Positions 10,530 through 19,330 of a stretch of DNA of 64,000 nucleotides are shown here, piece after piece. Source of the stretch: Gracilibacillus lacisalsi DSM 19029 (GTDB taxonomy: Bacteria; Bacillota; Bacilli; Bacillales; Amphibacillaceae); assembly GCF_000377765.1 (NCBI RefSeq), contig NZ_KB898674.1, positions 1 to 64,000 of the forward strand. Direction: 5' to 3'. The stretch's first letter is position 1, and every line of letters begins with the position of its first letter. The notes below the pieces were generated by a model that worked only from the letters and a program-made list of their open reading frames with translations, made no database searches and was not told where the DNA came from. Made by a program: the position numbers and the translations under genes.

Positions 10530-11096
10530 TTATTCAATTGTTTTTTTGTATTTTTTTAACATATCACAATAATATTGATCGGGGTAAACATCTTGCTCAA
10601 TATTCTCTGAAAAGTCTTGCATAAGTCGCCATATTCTTAACAAAAGCTGATTGTCATTTGCTTTAAAAAAGACCAGAAAGAAACGATGATGCTTTTCCTC
10701 TTTCGACAAGGATGAATCAGCTAAAATCTCTCTCAGCTGTGTTAATTGTTGATCGGAAAGAGAATCAATGGATAGTACATAGTTTTCTAATACTTTTTTC
10801 GCTTGTTGTAACTCTTCTTGTATTCGAGAATCTTGTAAGACAAATGAAGCTAATAATTCTACGGCATGGTACGTTTGATAATCCCTTAAATACGTACCTT
10901 CCCCTTGCCTTGTTTCGATAATCCCCAATAATTCAATAGCTCTTAACGCTTCTCTAACAGAGGATCTAGCTGCATCTAATTGCACAGATAACTGCCTTTC
11001 AGATGGCAGTTTATCTCCAGGTAAATACCCATCTTCTTTGATAAGACGTTGAATTTCACTTAGCACTTGCTGATATACTTTACTGCGCTCTGACAT
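10530..11096 (-). CDS. GntR-family (FadR-like) transcriptional regulator
   Basis: The N-terminal 70 residues form a GntR winged helix: YQQVLSEIQRLI, GDKLPSERQLS, SSVREALRAIELLGII and RQGEGTYL. The remaining 115 or so residues are helical and resemble a short FCD-type effector domain, about 30 shorter than usual. The ATG at 11096 has GGGGG six bases upstream; a GTG lies one codon earlier. A perfect FadR-subfamily operator overlaps its promoter, so it probably represses itself and, through readthrough, accDA. The effector is unknown; a fatty-acid or acyl-CoA signal is a guess from context. B. subtilis has malic enzyme ytsJ at this place instead. Confidence 0.85.
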   Translation of the reverse strand: MSERSKVYQQVLSEIQRLIKEDGYLPGDKLPSERQLSVQLDAARSSVREALRAIELLGIIETRQGEGTYLRDYQTYHAVELLASFVLQDSRIQEELQQAKKVLENYVLSIDSLSDQQLTQLREILADSSLSKEEKHHRFFLVFFKANDNQLLLRIWRLMQDFSENIEQDVYPDQYYCDMLKKYKKTIE

Positions 11097-11122
11097 CACT
11101 TTCCCCCTGTTAAAGTCTTTAC

Positions 11123-11133
11123 TGGTCAGACCA
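11123..11133. promoter_or_regulatory. FadR-type operator of gntR-accDA
   Basis: TGGTCAGACCA is a near-perfect palindrome that fits the FadR-subfamily consensus TNGTNNNACNA at every fixed position. It lies 12 bp downstream of the -10 box, over the start of the transcript, where a bound repressor would block initiation. Confidence 0.75.
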
Positions 11134-11145
11134 ATTAACTATTAC

Positions 11146-11173
11146 ATTATATCAGATCAATAAATGATGTAAA
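11146..11173 (-). promoter_or_regulatory. Sigma-A promoter of gntR-accD-accA
   Basis: On the minus strand TTTACA and TATAAT are 16 bp apart, in the gap between the dnaE stop and gntR. The operator follows directly. Confidence 0.75.
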
Positions 11174-11184
11174 GAGGCACCCTT

Positions 11185-14100
11185 TTAGGAAGAATGCCTT
11201 ATCACTACATTATCTTCTCCAAAATATTGTTTTAACTCTTTGACAACATTCCACGCGCTATCTAGACTATAGTGACTCGATAACTTAAACATTTGTCGTT
11301 GATTCTCTTGATAAAGGTAAACAGTTGAAGACCCGGGAAACTTCGTTGCTAACTCTTCCAATCTCGCTAATGATTCTTCTTTCTCATCTCGCACTTTAAT
11401 GTATACACTGTCTGTGGTTAGTTGTTTCTCTTCCAGTTGATATGGTTGAATATCATTGACAATTAATTGTTTTTTTTCATTTCGTTCTTCTAATTTTCCT
11501 TCCACAAACACGAAACTATCTTCTTCAAGCCAATGATTTACTTGTCGGAATATATTAGGAAATATGACTGTATCCATTTCACCTGATTCATCCGAGATCG
11601 TTGCAAAAGCCATTGTTTCTCCTTTTTTAGTTCGGATAACTTTTAGCGACTGGACTACTGCAGCCATTTTTATCTTTTTCTGCTTTAGCTGGTTTGCTTG
11701 TTGGATCGAAACATATCCGTACTTACGAATTTTATCACGTACCTGAGCTAATGGATGAGTGGATACAAAGAACCCTATCACTTCTTTCTCCATCATCAAT
11801 TGCTTCATAATTGGATAGGGATCTGTCTCGGTATAAGAAACATCTAACGCTAAATCGCCCTCAAAGAAATGAATTTGATCATCAAATTCTCTAAATAATT
11901 CGCCTTGTTCCATTGCCTCATCAAGACTAGCTAACAGGGTTGCACGATTGTCATGCAATTCATCAAATGCTCCAGCTAATATGAGTGATTCAATAATCGT
12001 CCGGTTGATTTTTTGCAATGGTACACGCAAGCAAAAATCAAATAAATTTTTAAAACGTTGATTTTTTCGAGCATCCAATATCGTTTGTACAGCTTGAAAT
12101 CCTATTCCTTTAATCATATTTAAACCAATTCTGATACTACCATTTTCTGCTTTGAATTTACCGATACTATGATTAATCGATGGCGGTAGAACCGCAATAT
12201 TTCTGTTTTTCGCTTCTCGTAAATAAATTTGGATTTTTTCAGTGTTTCCCATATGCATACTCAACATTTCAATAAAGAAGGCAACAGGGTAATTTGCTTT
12301 TAGGTATGCTAATTGATAGGCAATAACACTATAGGCAACAGCATGACTTCGGTTAAATCCATAATTAGAGAATCGGACGATCCAATCAAAAACTTCTTCT
12401 GCCGTCTGGTTATGGTACCCATTTTTCAAACTTCCATTGATGAATTTTTGTTTGTTCTCCATTAAAAGGGTTTTATCTTTCTTACTGACTGCCCTTCTCA
12501 GAATATCTGCTTCACCATATGTAAAACCAGCCATTTTATGAACAATTTGCATAATCTGTTCCTGATAAACGAGCACACCATATGTTTTTTCCAATATCGA
12601 GGCTAAATCAGGATGAAGGTGAGGTATTTCCTTCTTTTTGTGTTTACGCTCAATATAGGTTGGGATAAACTCCATTGGACCTGGTCGATACAGGGCATTT
12701 ACTGCTACGATATCTTCAAAATTATTCGGGCGTAATTCTCGTAAAACTTTTTGCATCCCTTGCGATTCCAGTTGAAAAATACCATTTGTTTCACCTTTTT
12801 GTAAAAGTCTATAGGTATTTTCATCATCAAAAGGGATGTCTTGTAAAGAAATAACCTGCTTATGATGATATTCAATTTGTATTAAAATTTTCTCAATCAA
12901 TGTCAAGTTACGTAATCCGAGAAAGTCAATTTTTAACAAACCAATTTTCTCCAGATCATTCATAGGATATTGCGTAAGCTCAACATTACTTTGAGATGGC
13001 ATTGTTGCGACGTGTTGTGTCATCTCTTGATCACTGATAATAACGCCGGCAGCGTGTGTTGATACATGTCGAGGGAGACCTTCAAGCTGATTAGCAATTT
13101 TAAATAAACGTTTCAACTGCTCCGATTGTTTGACATACTCCGTTAATTCCGTTGTTTGCTTTAATAATGCCGCAATACTACTATTACTATCCTTTGGCAA
13201 TGATTTTAAAATATAAGCCTGATCATTATCAGGTATGTCTAAAACTTTAAAAAGCTCTCTTAATAAAGATCGTGCAGCAAATGTTCCGAAAGTGATGATT
13301 TGTGCTACATGATCACTACCATATTTCTCTACAACATAACGAATCACTTGATCTCTCTTCTCATCGGAAAAGTCTATATCAATATCAGGCATTGTCACAC
13401 GATCCGGATTTAAAAATCGTTCAAATAATAAATCATATTGAATTGGGTCAACATTTGTAATACCTAAAAGATAAGCGACAAGCGAACCGGCAGCCGAGCC
13501 ACGACCTGGTCCAACCATAATTTGATTTTCTTTGGCATAATTTACAAAGTCCCAAACAATGAGAAAATAATCACTAAAGCCCATCGATTGAATAACATCG
13601 ATTTCATAGTGGAGGCGATCTTTAATCTCGTCCGTTACATGGGAATATTTATCAGGTATTTGTTTTTCACATAATTCCTCTAAATATTGATCTGCATGGA
13701 TACCACCTGGGACAGGATATTTAGGTAATAACCTTTGTTCTAAACGAAGTTCAATTTGACACTGTGCTGCTAACTTGTTAGCTTCGGTCAGTAACTCTGG
13801 CCATGCTCGATAAGCTATGTTCAGTTCATCAGCAGCTTTTAAATAAGTACCTTCCACACCCTCTAACATTTCCTTGTCCCATTTCACACCTTGATCCATA
13901 GCTCGTAAACAACTATAAGCAACCACTTCTTGCTTATTCAAATACCTTACATCTGACAAAGCGACCTTTTTAATATGCAGTTGTTCAAGGATGTTGCGCT
14001 GATCGACCAATTGTTCGGATACACCGAGATACATATTGTTCCAACCACTATGCGAACTAATTTGTTGGAGATTTGCTTCTATTTGTTCTACAGGCCATTG

Positions 14101-14472
14101 TTCGGCAGGTAGAATGGTAAAAAGTGATTCATCGTAGTTCTTCATCATATCGAACGTTATTTTTTCACCGTGCTGCAGTGCTGTACTTATTTGTAGCAAA
14201 TGCTTGTAGCCTGTTGCATTTTTAGCTAAAGCAATGACGGCGACTGAAAATTCGTGAAGTTCAATGCGATAAGAAAGCCCGATAATTGGATTAATGCCTG
14301 CCTTCTTACATGCTTGATAAAAAGGTATCGCTCCATGCATAATTCCTTCGTCCGTCAACGCCAGGTGCTGATAGCCATAACTTTTCGCCTGTTTGACTAA
14401 CGGCTCGATTTGGATCGTACTATTCATTAAAGAGTAGCCACTTTTCAGTTGCAGTGCAGATAAATGCGACAT
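11185..14472 (-). CDS. dnaE: DNA polymerase III alpha subunit DnaE
   Basis: This replicative polymerase extends RNA primers beside PolC in Gram-positive bacteria. The 1095 residues run in order PHP domain, polymerase core, tandem helix-hairpin-helix and a C-terminal OB fold. The core shows GPGRGSAAGS at 321-330 and PDIDIDF at 362-368, which supply the catalytic aspartates. The PHP metal site is degenerate: the usual HxHS reads LQLKS, so proofreading by this domain is unlikely. The start has AGGAGG. It is divergent from ytrH. Unlike B. subtilis, no malic enzyme gene lies downstream before accD. Confidence 0.97.
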   Translation of the reverse strand: MSHLSALQLKSGYSLMNSTIQIEPLVKQAKSYGYQHLALTDEGIMHGAIPFYQACKKAGINPIIGLSYRIELHEFSVAVIALAKNATGYKHLLQISTALQHGEKITFDMMKNYDESLFTILPAEQWPVEQIEANLQQISSHSGWNNMYLGVSEQLVDQRNILEQLHIKKVALSDVRYLNKQEVVAYSCLRAMDQGVKWDKEMLEGVEGTYLKAADELNIAYRAWPELLTEANKLAAQCQIELRLEQRLLPKYPVPGGIHADQYLEELCEKQIPDKYSHVTDEIKDRLHYEIDVIQSMGFSDYFLIVWDFVNYAKENQIMVGPGRGSAAGSLVAYLLGITNVDPIQYDLLFERFLNPDRVTMPDIDIDFSDEKRDQVIRYVVEKYGSDHVAQIITFGTFAARSLLRELFKVLDIPDNDQAYILKSLPKDSNSSIAALLKQTTELTEYVKQSEQLKRLFKIANQLEGLPRHVSTHAAGVIISDQEMTQHVATMPSQSNVELTQYPMNDLEKIGLLKIDFLGLRNLTLIEKILIQIEYHHKQVISLQDIPFDDENTYRLLQKGETNGIFQLESQGMQKVLRELRPNNFEDIVAVNALYRPGPMEFIPTYIERKHKKKEIPHLHPDLASILEKTYGVLVYQEQIMQIVHKMAGFTYGEADILRRAVSKKDKTLLMENKQKFINGSLKNGYHNQTAEEVFDWIVRFSNYGFNRSHAVAYSVIAYQLAYLKANYPVAFFIEMLSMHMGNTEKIQIYLREAKNRNIAVLPPSINHSIGKFKAENGSIRIGLNMIKGIGFQAVQTILDARKNQRFKNLFDFCLRVPLQKINRTIIESLILAGAFDELHDNRATLLASLDEAMEQGELFREFDDQIHFFEGDLALDVSYTETDPYPIMKQLMMEKEVIGFFVSTHPLAQVRDKIRKYGYVSIQQANQLKQKKIKMAAVVQSLKVIRTKKGETMAFATISDESGEMDTVIFPNIFRQVNHWLEEDSFVFVEGKLEERNEKKQLIVNDIQPYQLEEKQLTTDSVYIKVRDEKEESLARLEELATKFPGSSTVYLYQENQRQMFKLSSHYSLDSAWNVVKELKQYFGEDNVVIRHSS

Positions 14473-14619
14473 ATTATCACCTCCTATTGCAATGCGATCA
14501 AATGTTTTGTTCCTTTATTATATCAGACCTTGTGTAACTTGTAAGTTAGTAAACATATAGTAGACAAGTTTGCCATATATTTTAATTGAGGATTAAATTA
14601 ATTCCCGGGAGGGGTGTGA

Positions 14620-14952
14620 ATGGAAGAACGCTTCATGGCAACGATGATTCAATGTTATTTTATCGCTTTTGGTGTGATGATTGGTGGTTCAATCATTGGA
14701 AGTATAGGTGCATTTGTAGCTGGCGATGCCCCATTCACACATATAAACCGGATCGCTAAAAATTTACGTATTTGGGCTATTGTTGCAGCAATTGGGGGTA
14801 CTTTTGATGCCATCTATAATTTTGAAAGAGGTATCTACGAAGGATCTACTATTGATTTAGTCAAGCAAATTTTACTAATTATTACTGCAATGGGCGGTGC
14901 ACATACTGCACTATTAATTATCGAATGGATTATTCAAGAGGAGATACAATAA
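14620..14952 (+). CDS. ytrH: Sporulation membrane protein YtrH
   Basis: This 110-residue protein has three or four membrane helices, near residues 8-35, 48-65 and 85-105. The segments RIAKNLRIWAIVAAIGGTFDA and FERGIYEG match YtrH as I remember it from Bacillus. In B. subtilis ytrHI is expressed in the mother cell and affects spore resistance. The start has GGGAGGGG upstream. Its stop codon shares one base with the ytrI start, so the two are translationally coupled. It diverges from dnaE. Confidence 0.9.
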   Translation: MEERFMATMIQCYFIAFGVMIGGSIIGSIGAFVAGDAPFTHINRIAKNLRIWAIVAAIGGTFDAIYNFERGIYEGSTIDLVKQILLIITAMGGAHTALLIIEWIIQEEIQ

Positions 14953-15464
14953 TGCACATTCCACCGTATCACAAACGTCCATCATGGCAACGATTTCTGG
15001 CCGGTGTTGCGATTGGTACGATTATCGGCTATTTAATCTTTATTTACATGTTTGGCGAATTACAAGAAAAGTGGATTGAAGAAAATCTGGCATTGCGCGG
15101 AGAACTTCAGGACCTTAGACAAAGCTATGAAAATTTAAGAAAAAATCATGAAGCACTTGATCAACAAACAAAACAAGGTTTGCAAGTTGGAGAAATTAAT
15201 ATTGAATTTTTAAATCTGGAAGAATTGAATATAGACTCTGATCGAATTATGATTCAACAATTAGAAGATGCTGTTCGAACAGAGGCATCTCATGCCATCG
15301 GAAAAAGCGTTGAGGAGATTATCAATTCCATAGATTTACTTCTTTCGACCATTGAAAACAAAACCATTAATATAGATGATTTCAGGTTTCAAGCAGAAGT
15401 TCGCAGAATTATTGTAACGGAGACAGTATATTTATCGATTGAACTTAGGATGGCAGAATCCTAA
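14952..15464 (+). CDS. ytrI: Sporulation membrane protein YtrI
   Basis: The ATG at 14952 overlaps the ytrH stop by one base and has GAGGAG eight bases upstream. It gives 170 residues beginning MHIPPYHKRPSWQRF. One N-terminal membrane helix at about residues 17-35 is followed by a helical, coiled-coil-prone region rich in Glu, Leu and Gln to about residue 75, then a mixed C-terminal domain. It fits YtrI, which acts with YtrH in sporulation. The biochemical role is unknown. Confidence 0.88.
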   Translation: MHIPPYHKRPSWQRFLAGVAIGTIIGYLIFIYMFGELQEKWIEENLALRGELQDLRQSYENLRKNHEALDQQTKQGLQVGEINIEFLNLEELNIDSDRIMIQQLEDAVRTEASHAIGKSVEEIINSIDLLLSTIENKTINIDDFRFQAEVRRIIVTETVYLSIELRMAES

Positions 15465-15470
15465 TCATTT

Positions 15471-15504
15471 CTCAAGGTCATACAACACTTGCTGACCTTG
15501 AGAG
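15471..15504. terminator. Hairpin between convergent ytrI and nrnA
   Basis: Perfect 11-bp arms TCTCAAGGTCA and TGACCTTGAGA surround a 12-base loop. There is no clean T run on either side, so termination may be weak. A further TGACCT follows at 15506. Confidence 0.6.
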
Positions 15505-15518
15505 ATGACCTCTTAAGG

Positions 15519-16463
15519 TTATTGCTCTTTACATACTTCTTCTAAATCAGCCAAAACATCGTCTACTTTCTCCCACTGATGAATTTTAGCGCCCGATGCA
15601 AGCGGATGTCCGCCACCTTCATAATTTGCTGCTACTTGATTAATAACAGGACCTTTGGAGCGGATTCGAACACGAATAACATCGTCTTCTTCGACAAATA
15701 TTACCCATACTTTGATTCCCTCAATATCTCCTAACACCCCTACCACAGAGCTAGTCTCCGATGCCTCTACTTCAAACTCATTTAAAATATCCTTTGTTAA
15801 TTTGACATAGCTTACACCAGCTTCTGATACAGCTATATTTTGAAGAATGTAGCCTTTCAATTTGGCAATGTTTAAGTTTGTTTTGTACATTTCTTCATAC
15901 ATCTCAGTGCGGTCAAAATTATATGCAACTAATTCTGAGGCATATTGGAAAGTCCTTTCGGTCGTACTCGGAAATAAAAAGCGACCAGTATCACCAACTA
16001 TTCCACTATACAAAAGAAAGGCAGCTCTATCAGACATTTTTAACCCGTTGCCTCGGTGTTCTCTATAAAAATGGTAAATCATTTCACTTGTGGAACTCGC
16101 ATCTACATCTATCCATTGCAGTTCTCCATAAGCATCCACTACTGGATGGTGATCGATTTTCACCACTTCCTTGGCTTGCTCGAAACGCTGATCAGAAATT
16201 CTTTCCTGATTTGCTGTGTCACACACAATAACAAGGGCATTTGAATAAACATTGTCATCAACATCATCCATTGTTGCTAAGAATGATAAAGAGGCTTCCT
16301 CTTCACCAACTACATATACATTTTTAGCTGGAAAGCTTGCTTTAATAATTTCCGCAAGTCCACTTTGAGACCCGTATGCATCAGGATCAGGACGAACATG
16401 GCGGTGAATGATAATCGTATCGTACTGTTTTAATTTCTCTAATATTTGCGACATTACTGACAT
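15519..16463 (-). CDS. nrnA: NrnA: oligoribonuclease and pAp phosphatase
   Basis: This DHH-family enzyme degrades very short RNAs to mononucleotides and dephosphorylates 3'-phosphoadenosine 5'-phosphate. Length is 314 residues against 313 in B. subtilis. The phosphoesterase motifs are visible: HVRPDPDA with Asp26 and Asp28, VCDTAN with Asp82, the DHH triad at 104-106, and the C-terminal DHHA1 signature GGGHPLASGAK. The start has AAGGAG seven bases upstream. It converges on ytrI and diverges from ytpI, as in the B. subtilis order. Confidence 0.95.
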   Translation of the reverse strand: MSVMSQILEKLKQYDTIIIHRHVRPDPDAYGSQSGLAEIIKASFPAKNVYVVGEEEASLSFLATMDDVDDNVYSNALVIVCDTANQERISDQRFEQAKEVVKIDHHPVVDAYGELQWIDVDASSTSEMIYHFYREHRGNGLKMSDRAAFLLYSGIVGDTGRFLFPSTTERTFQYASELVAYNFDRTEMYEEMYKTNLNIAKLKGYILQNIAVSEAGVSYVKLTKDILNEFEVEASETSSVVGVLGDIEGIKVWVIFVEEDDVIRVRIRSKGPVINQVAANYEGGGHPLASGAKIHQWEKVDDVLADLEEVCKEQ

Positions 16464-16582
16464 ATATATACTCCTTTTTTAGTACCTATTATTTTTTCAC
16501 TAGCAATTCTATTATAGTCACGATACAATAGAAAGGTATTTTTATCTAGCATATAGCTCGTTATGTTATTGGAGGTTTTACT

Positions 16583-16882
16583 ATGGTTATTTTCCCCATC
16601 ATGATTATCTTATCGTTTATGATGTATATTTATTATAAAGTAATGATAATACGGGATCGTGATCCGCTGATGCAAGAGATTAAAAATGCTAAAGCTCGTA
16701 TAGCGTTGGGTGTTTTTATCAGCGTTTTTGGTGTCAATCAATACTTATTTTATCAAACACAGCTTGCTTTATTTATAACACTTGTATTTCTTTTCTTTGG
16801 AATTGTTCAAGGATATGGTGGTATTAAACGTTTGTCTCATTATAAGGGAGAATTTCAAAAAAGAGCACAAACACATCAATAA
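16583..16882 (+). CDS. ytpI: YtpI family small membrane protein
   Basis: The 99-residue protein has three hydrophobic segments, near residues 3-20, 40-55 and 60-78, and a basic tail. It lies between nrnA and ytoI, the position of ytpI in B. subtilis, and its length agrees with that family. Function is unknown. GGAGG lies seven bases before the ATG. Confidence 0.85.
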   Translation: MVIFPIMIILSFMMYIYYKVMIIRDRDPLMQEIKNAKARIALGVFISVFGVNQYLFYQTQLALFITLVFLFFGIVQGYGGIKRLSHYKGEFQKRAQTHQ

Positions 16883-17253
16883 CTTTTCTAATAACCTTAA
16901 CGCACCATCCACAAATTGAGACGATGATCAGTAGTGGCACCGGGATAACTCTCTTTTGCGGATTTGCTTTTAAATCATTCTGAGGTTTGTATTAGAGGTG
17001 CAATACGCTCCGGCAAGGTACTTGGCTTCGCGGGAGCGGACATCTATTCCGCTATTCTTTAAAAAACAATGCTTTTTTTGTCAACAGTCATCAAATAAGG
17101 GATTAAATGTCCGCTTGCATCGAAAAAATGGGATTATTCAGTCAAATAACGTACTAAATGTCCGCCTACCGCATAGCTCTCTCGTGATGTCACTGAAAAT
17201 TTTCGTAAGTTCACAGGTTTTATCCAATGTTTGGGCTAAGCTCTACTACTGAT
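16883..17253. other. Convergent gap between ytpI and ytoI
   Basis: No gene is supported. The gap holds inverted-repeat copy A and, just before it, a stem of CGCTCC with GGAGCG at about 17005-17038. No separate T-tailed terminator is obvious, so the repeat may serve that role. Confidence 0.7.
17036..17165. repeat. Convergent-junction inverted repeat, copy A
   Basis: It holds one forward unit at 17036-17056, resembling GCGGACATTTATTCCGTTAT, and two inverted units at 17093-17114 and 17144-17165, both ending in AATGTCCGC. Copies B and C each have two forward and two inverted units, so this copy has probably lost one. Confidence 0.85.
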
Positions 17254-18567
17254 TTAACGATCAATTAATTGTGCCATCAGCATCGCTTTTCCAACTACTT
17301 TTTTCTCATGATATACCTCGATATCAACTTTTGCCGACTTTCTGCCAACATCGATAATTTTGGGCTGAAAGGTAACCGTTGTTTCTAATTGAATAGGTTT
17401 TATGAAATATACTGTAATATTCTCCACAACCAAGTCACCTTTCTTCTGATACCGCAACAATCTTCGCGCCGCTTCAATGACAAAGGAAACAAATACGCCA
17501 TAAGATAACGTTCCTAGTTGGTTCGTCATTTGTGGAGTGATCTCGGCATGATAAGTAGCATGTTGTGGATCTGAAGGTGAATGATCAAAATAATTTGAAA
17601 CGATGTCATCAATAGTTTCACCGACTTGCGGCTGTTTTTGAATGTGCTGAAGTGCTTTCAACACATCTTGACGAGAAATAAGTCCCTCCAATTGATGATG
17701 ATGATCGACAACAGGCATGATTTCTATTCCTTCCCAGACCATCATATGTGCCGCATATGCCAAGGAAGTTTCTTTCATCACGGTTAACGGATTTTTGGTC
17801 ATTACCTTTTCGATTAACATATCCATCTTACGTCCAATCACATCTTTTGATGTAACAATTCCTACCACTTTATTTTTTTCATCCACTACAGGATAGCGAC
17901 TATGTGTTGTTTTTTCTTCCCATTCATACCATTTGGCAACTTGGTCTTTCGTTTTTAAAAAATATGTATCTTCTACCTTCGTATAAATATCGCCAACTAA
18001 CACTATTTCTTTTTTGATTAGCTGATCATAAATAGCACGATTAATCATCGCAGCTACTGTGAATGTATCATAACTAGTTGATATAATAGGTAACTGTTTC
18101 TGATCTGCTAATTGCTTGGTTGTATCATCTGTATCAAATCCACCAGTAATAAGTACAGCCGCACCTTCTTTTAACGCTAATTGATGGGCTTCTGTACGAT
18201 TACCAACGATCAAAAGCGAATCCTTTTCGGTATAGCGCATCATTGCATCAAGCTTCATCGCACCGATAACAAACTTGTTTAATGTTTTGTATAAACCGTC
18301 TCTTCCTCCGAGTACTTGACCATCTACAATACTTACAATTTCGGCAAAGGTTAGATTTTCAAAGTTTTCTTTTTGTTTGCGTTCGATTCGAATAGTTCCA
18401 ACGCGCTCAATGGTACTAACCAGCCCCTTGTTCTCTGCTTCTTTTATGGCACGATAAGCTGTTCCTTCACTTACATTAAGCTCTTTGGCAATTTGTCTTA
18501 CTGATATTTTATTTCCTACTTTTAAAGATTCAATAAAGGATAGAATTTGTTCATGTTTTGTAGCCAA
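17254..18567 (-). CDS. ytoI: YtoI: HTH, DRTGG, CBS-pair and hotdog domain protein
   Basis: This 437-residue protein has four recognisable parts: an N-terminal helix-turn-helix at about 15-55 (ISVRQIAKELNVSEGTAYRA), a DRTGG-like domain at about 70-190, two CBS motifs at about 195-310, and a hotdog-fold domain from about 320 with FVSFVIEAARRLL. CBS pairs usually bind adenosine nucleotides, and the hotdog suggests acyl-CoA binding. The protein may therefore be a metabolite-responsive regulator, but its function is not established. Length and order match B. subtilis YtoI. Confidence 0.9.
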   Translation of the reverse strand: MATKHEQILSFIESLKVGNKISVRQIAKELNVSEGTAYRAIKEAENKGLVSTIERVGTIRIERKQKENFENLTFAEIVSIVDGQVLGGRDGLYKTLNKFVIGAMKLDAMMRYTEKDSLLIVGNRTEAHQLALKEGAAVLITGGFDTDDTTKQLADQKQLPIISTSYDTFTVAAMINRAIYDQLIKKEIVLVGDIYTKVEDTYFLKTKDQVAKWYEWEEKTTHSRYPVVDEKNKVVGIVTSKDVIGRKMDMLIEKVMTKNPLTVMKETSLAYAAHMMVWEGIEIMPVVDHHHQLEGLISRQDVLKALQHIQKQPQVGETIDDIVSNYFDHSPSDPQHATYHAEITPQMTNQLGTLSYGVFVSFVIEAARRLLRYQKKGDLVVENITVYFIKPIQLETTVTFQPKIIDVGRKSAKVDIEVYHEKKVVGKAMLMAQLIDR

Positions 18568-18740
18568 TCGCTTTTCACCATTCTTTCATCTGTACTAGTA
18601 TATTTTCTCTTATTATAATTATACAGTTGTTCATTGTAATATTCAATTTTTTCTTGAAATATTATGCATTTCTTATGGTTATTAAATAATCAAGTTATAC
18701 TGTTTTATCTCTTATTAATTATCTGTATTAATAAAAAAAT

Positions 18741-19049
18741 ATGGGTTGGATGTTCCTACCTATTGCTTATTTATCCATCAAAGACGAACCTAGAAAATGT
18801 CAACAGCTTATCCTTTCTTTCATAGGCAAATTCATTTCAATTGAAACCCCTTCTTCTTTAACCTGGGTCGAATCAGAAATTATCCGATATGCTCAACGGG
18901 TATTACGCCCCATTACACCTCAAGATATAGCACAACACCTTCATATAAGTGATCGCCATGCAAGACGCCTATTGCACAAAATGGTTGATTCCCAGATTCA
19001 AAAAGTAGTAAGTGGTAAAGAACGAAAACGGACTTATCAACTTAAGTAA
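18741..19049 (+). CDS. Small winged-helix DNA-binding protein
   Basis: I do not recognise the family precisely. The 102 residues contain a C-terminal winged-helix motif: WVESEIIRYAQRVL, ITPQDIAQHLHISDRHARRLLHKMV, then a basic wing SGKERKRTYQLK. The N-terminal 40 residues have no clear feature. An in-frame stop lies two codons upstream of the ATG and no convincing ribosome site precedes it. It could therefore be weakly translated, leaderless or a remnant. It sits in the gap between divergent ytoI and convergent ytkL. Confidence 0.55.
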   Translation: MGWMFLPIAYLSIKDEPRKCQQLILSFIGKFISIETPSSLTWVESEIIRYAQRVLRPITPQDIAQHLHISDRHARRLLHKMVDSQIQKVVSGKERKRTYQLK

Positions 19050-19064
19050 GTCTATGAATTTCTT

Positions 19065-19244
19065 GCGGACATTTGTTCCGTTAAATAGCAAAAAAAGGAG
19101 ATTCACGACTTGTAACGGACATCTATTCCTTTATTCAACGAAATTATGCTCCTATTTAACGCTTTTACCTAAAATAACAGAACGGATGTCCGCTTTACCT
19201 TCAAAACAAAGTATTTTTCAAGAAATAACGAAATAAATGTCCGC
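19065..19244. repeat. Convergent-junction inverted repeat, copy B
   Basis: Forward units are at 19065-19086 and 19114-19135, and inverted units at 19172-19193 and 19223-19244. Forward units read close to GCGGACATTTATTCCGTTAT and the others are the reverse complement. It begins 16 bp after the HTH gene stop and precedes the ytkL terminator. Confidence 0.88.
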
Positions 19245-19295
19245 TCAGCAACCTCATTTTATCGTTGTGGCTCATTAGTCATCCAGGCCCTCAAG

Positions 19296-19329
19296 AAAAA
19301 GGTCAAAGCAATATCGCTTTGACCTTTTT
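19296..19329 (-). terminator. Intrinsic terminator of ytkL, bidirectional
   Basis: A perfect 14-bp stem, AAAAAGGTCAAAGC with GCTTTGACCTTTTT, has a six-base loop. A and T runs on both sides allow action in either direction. Confidence 0.92.
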
Positions 19330-19330
19330 C

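Noticed and set aside
14554-14561. CATATAGT upstream of ytrH as a sigma-E -10 box
   Set aside because: The -10 is close to the consensus, but no acceptable -35 lies at the required distance, so I do not call a promoter.
17036-19244. 22-nt repeated units resembling a CRISPR array
   Set aside because: Units occur in both orientations with only two to four per site, gaps vary, and no cas gene is nearby.
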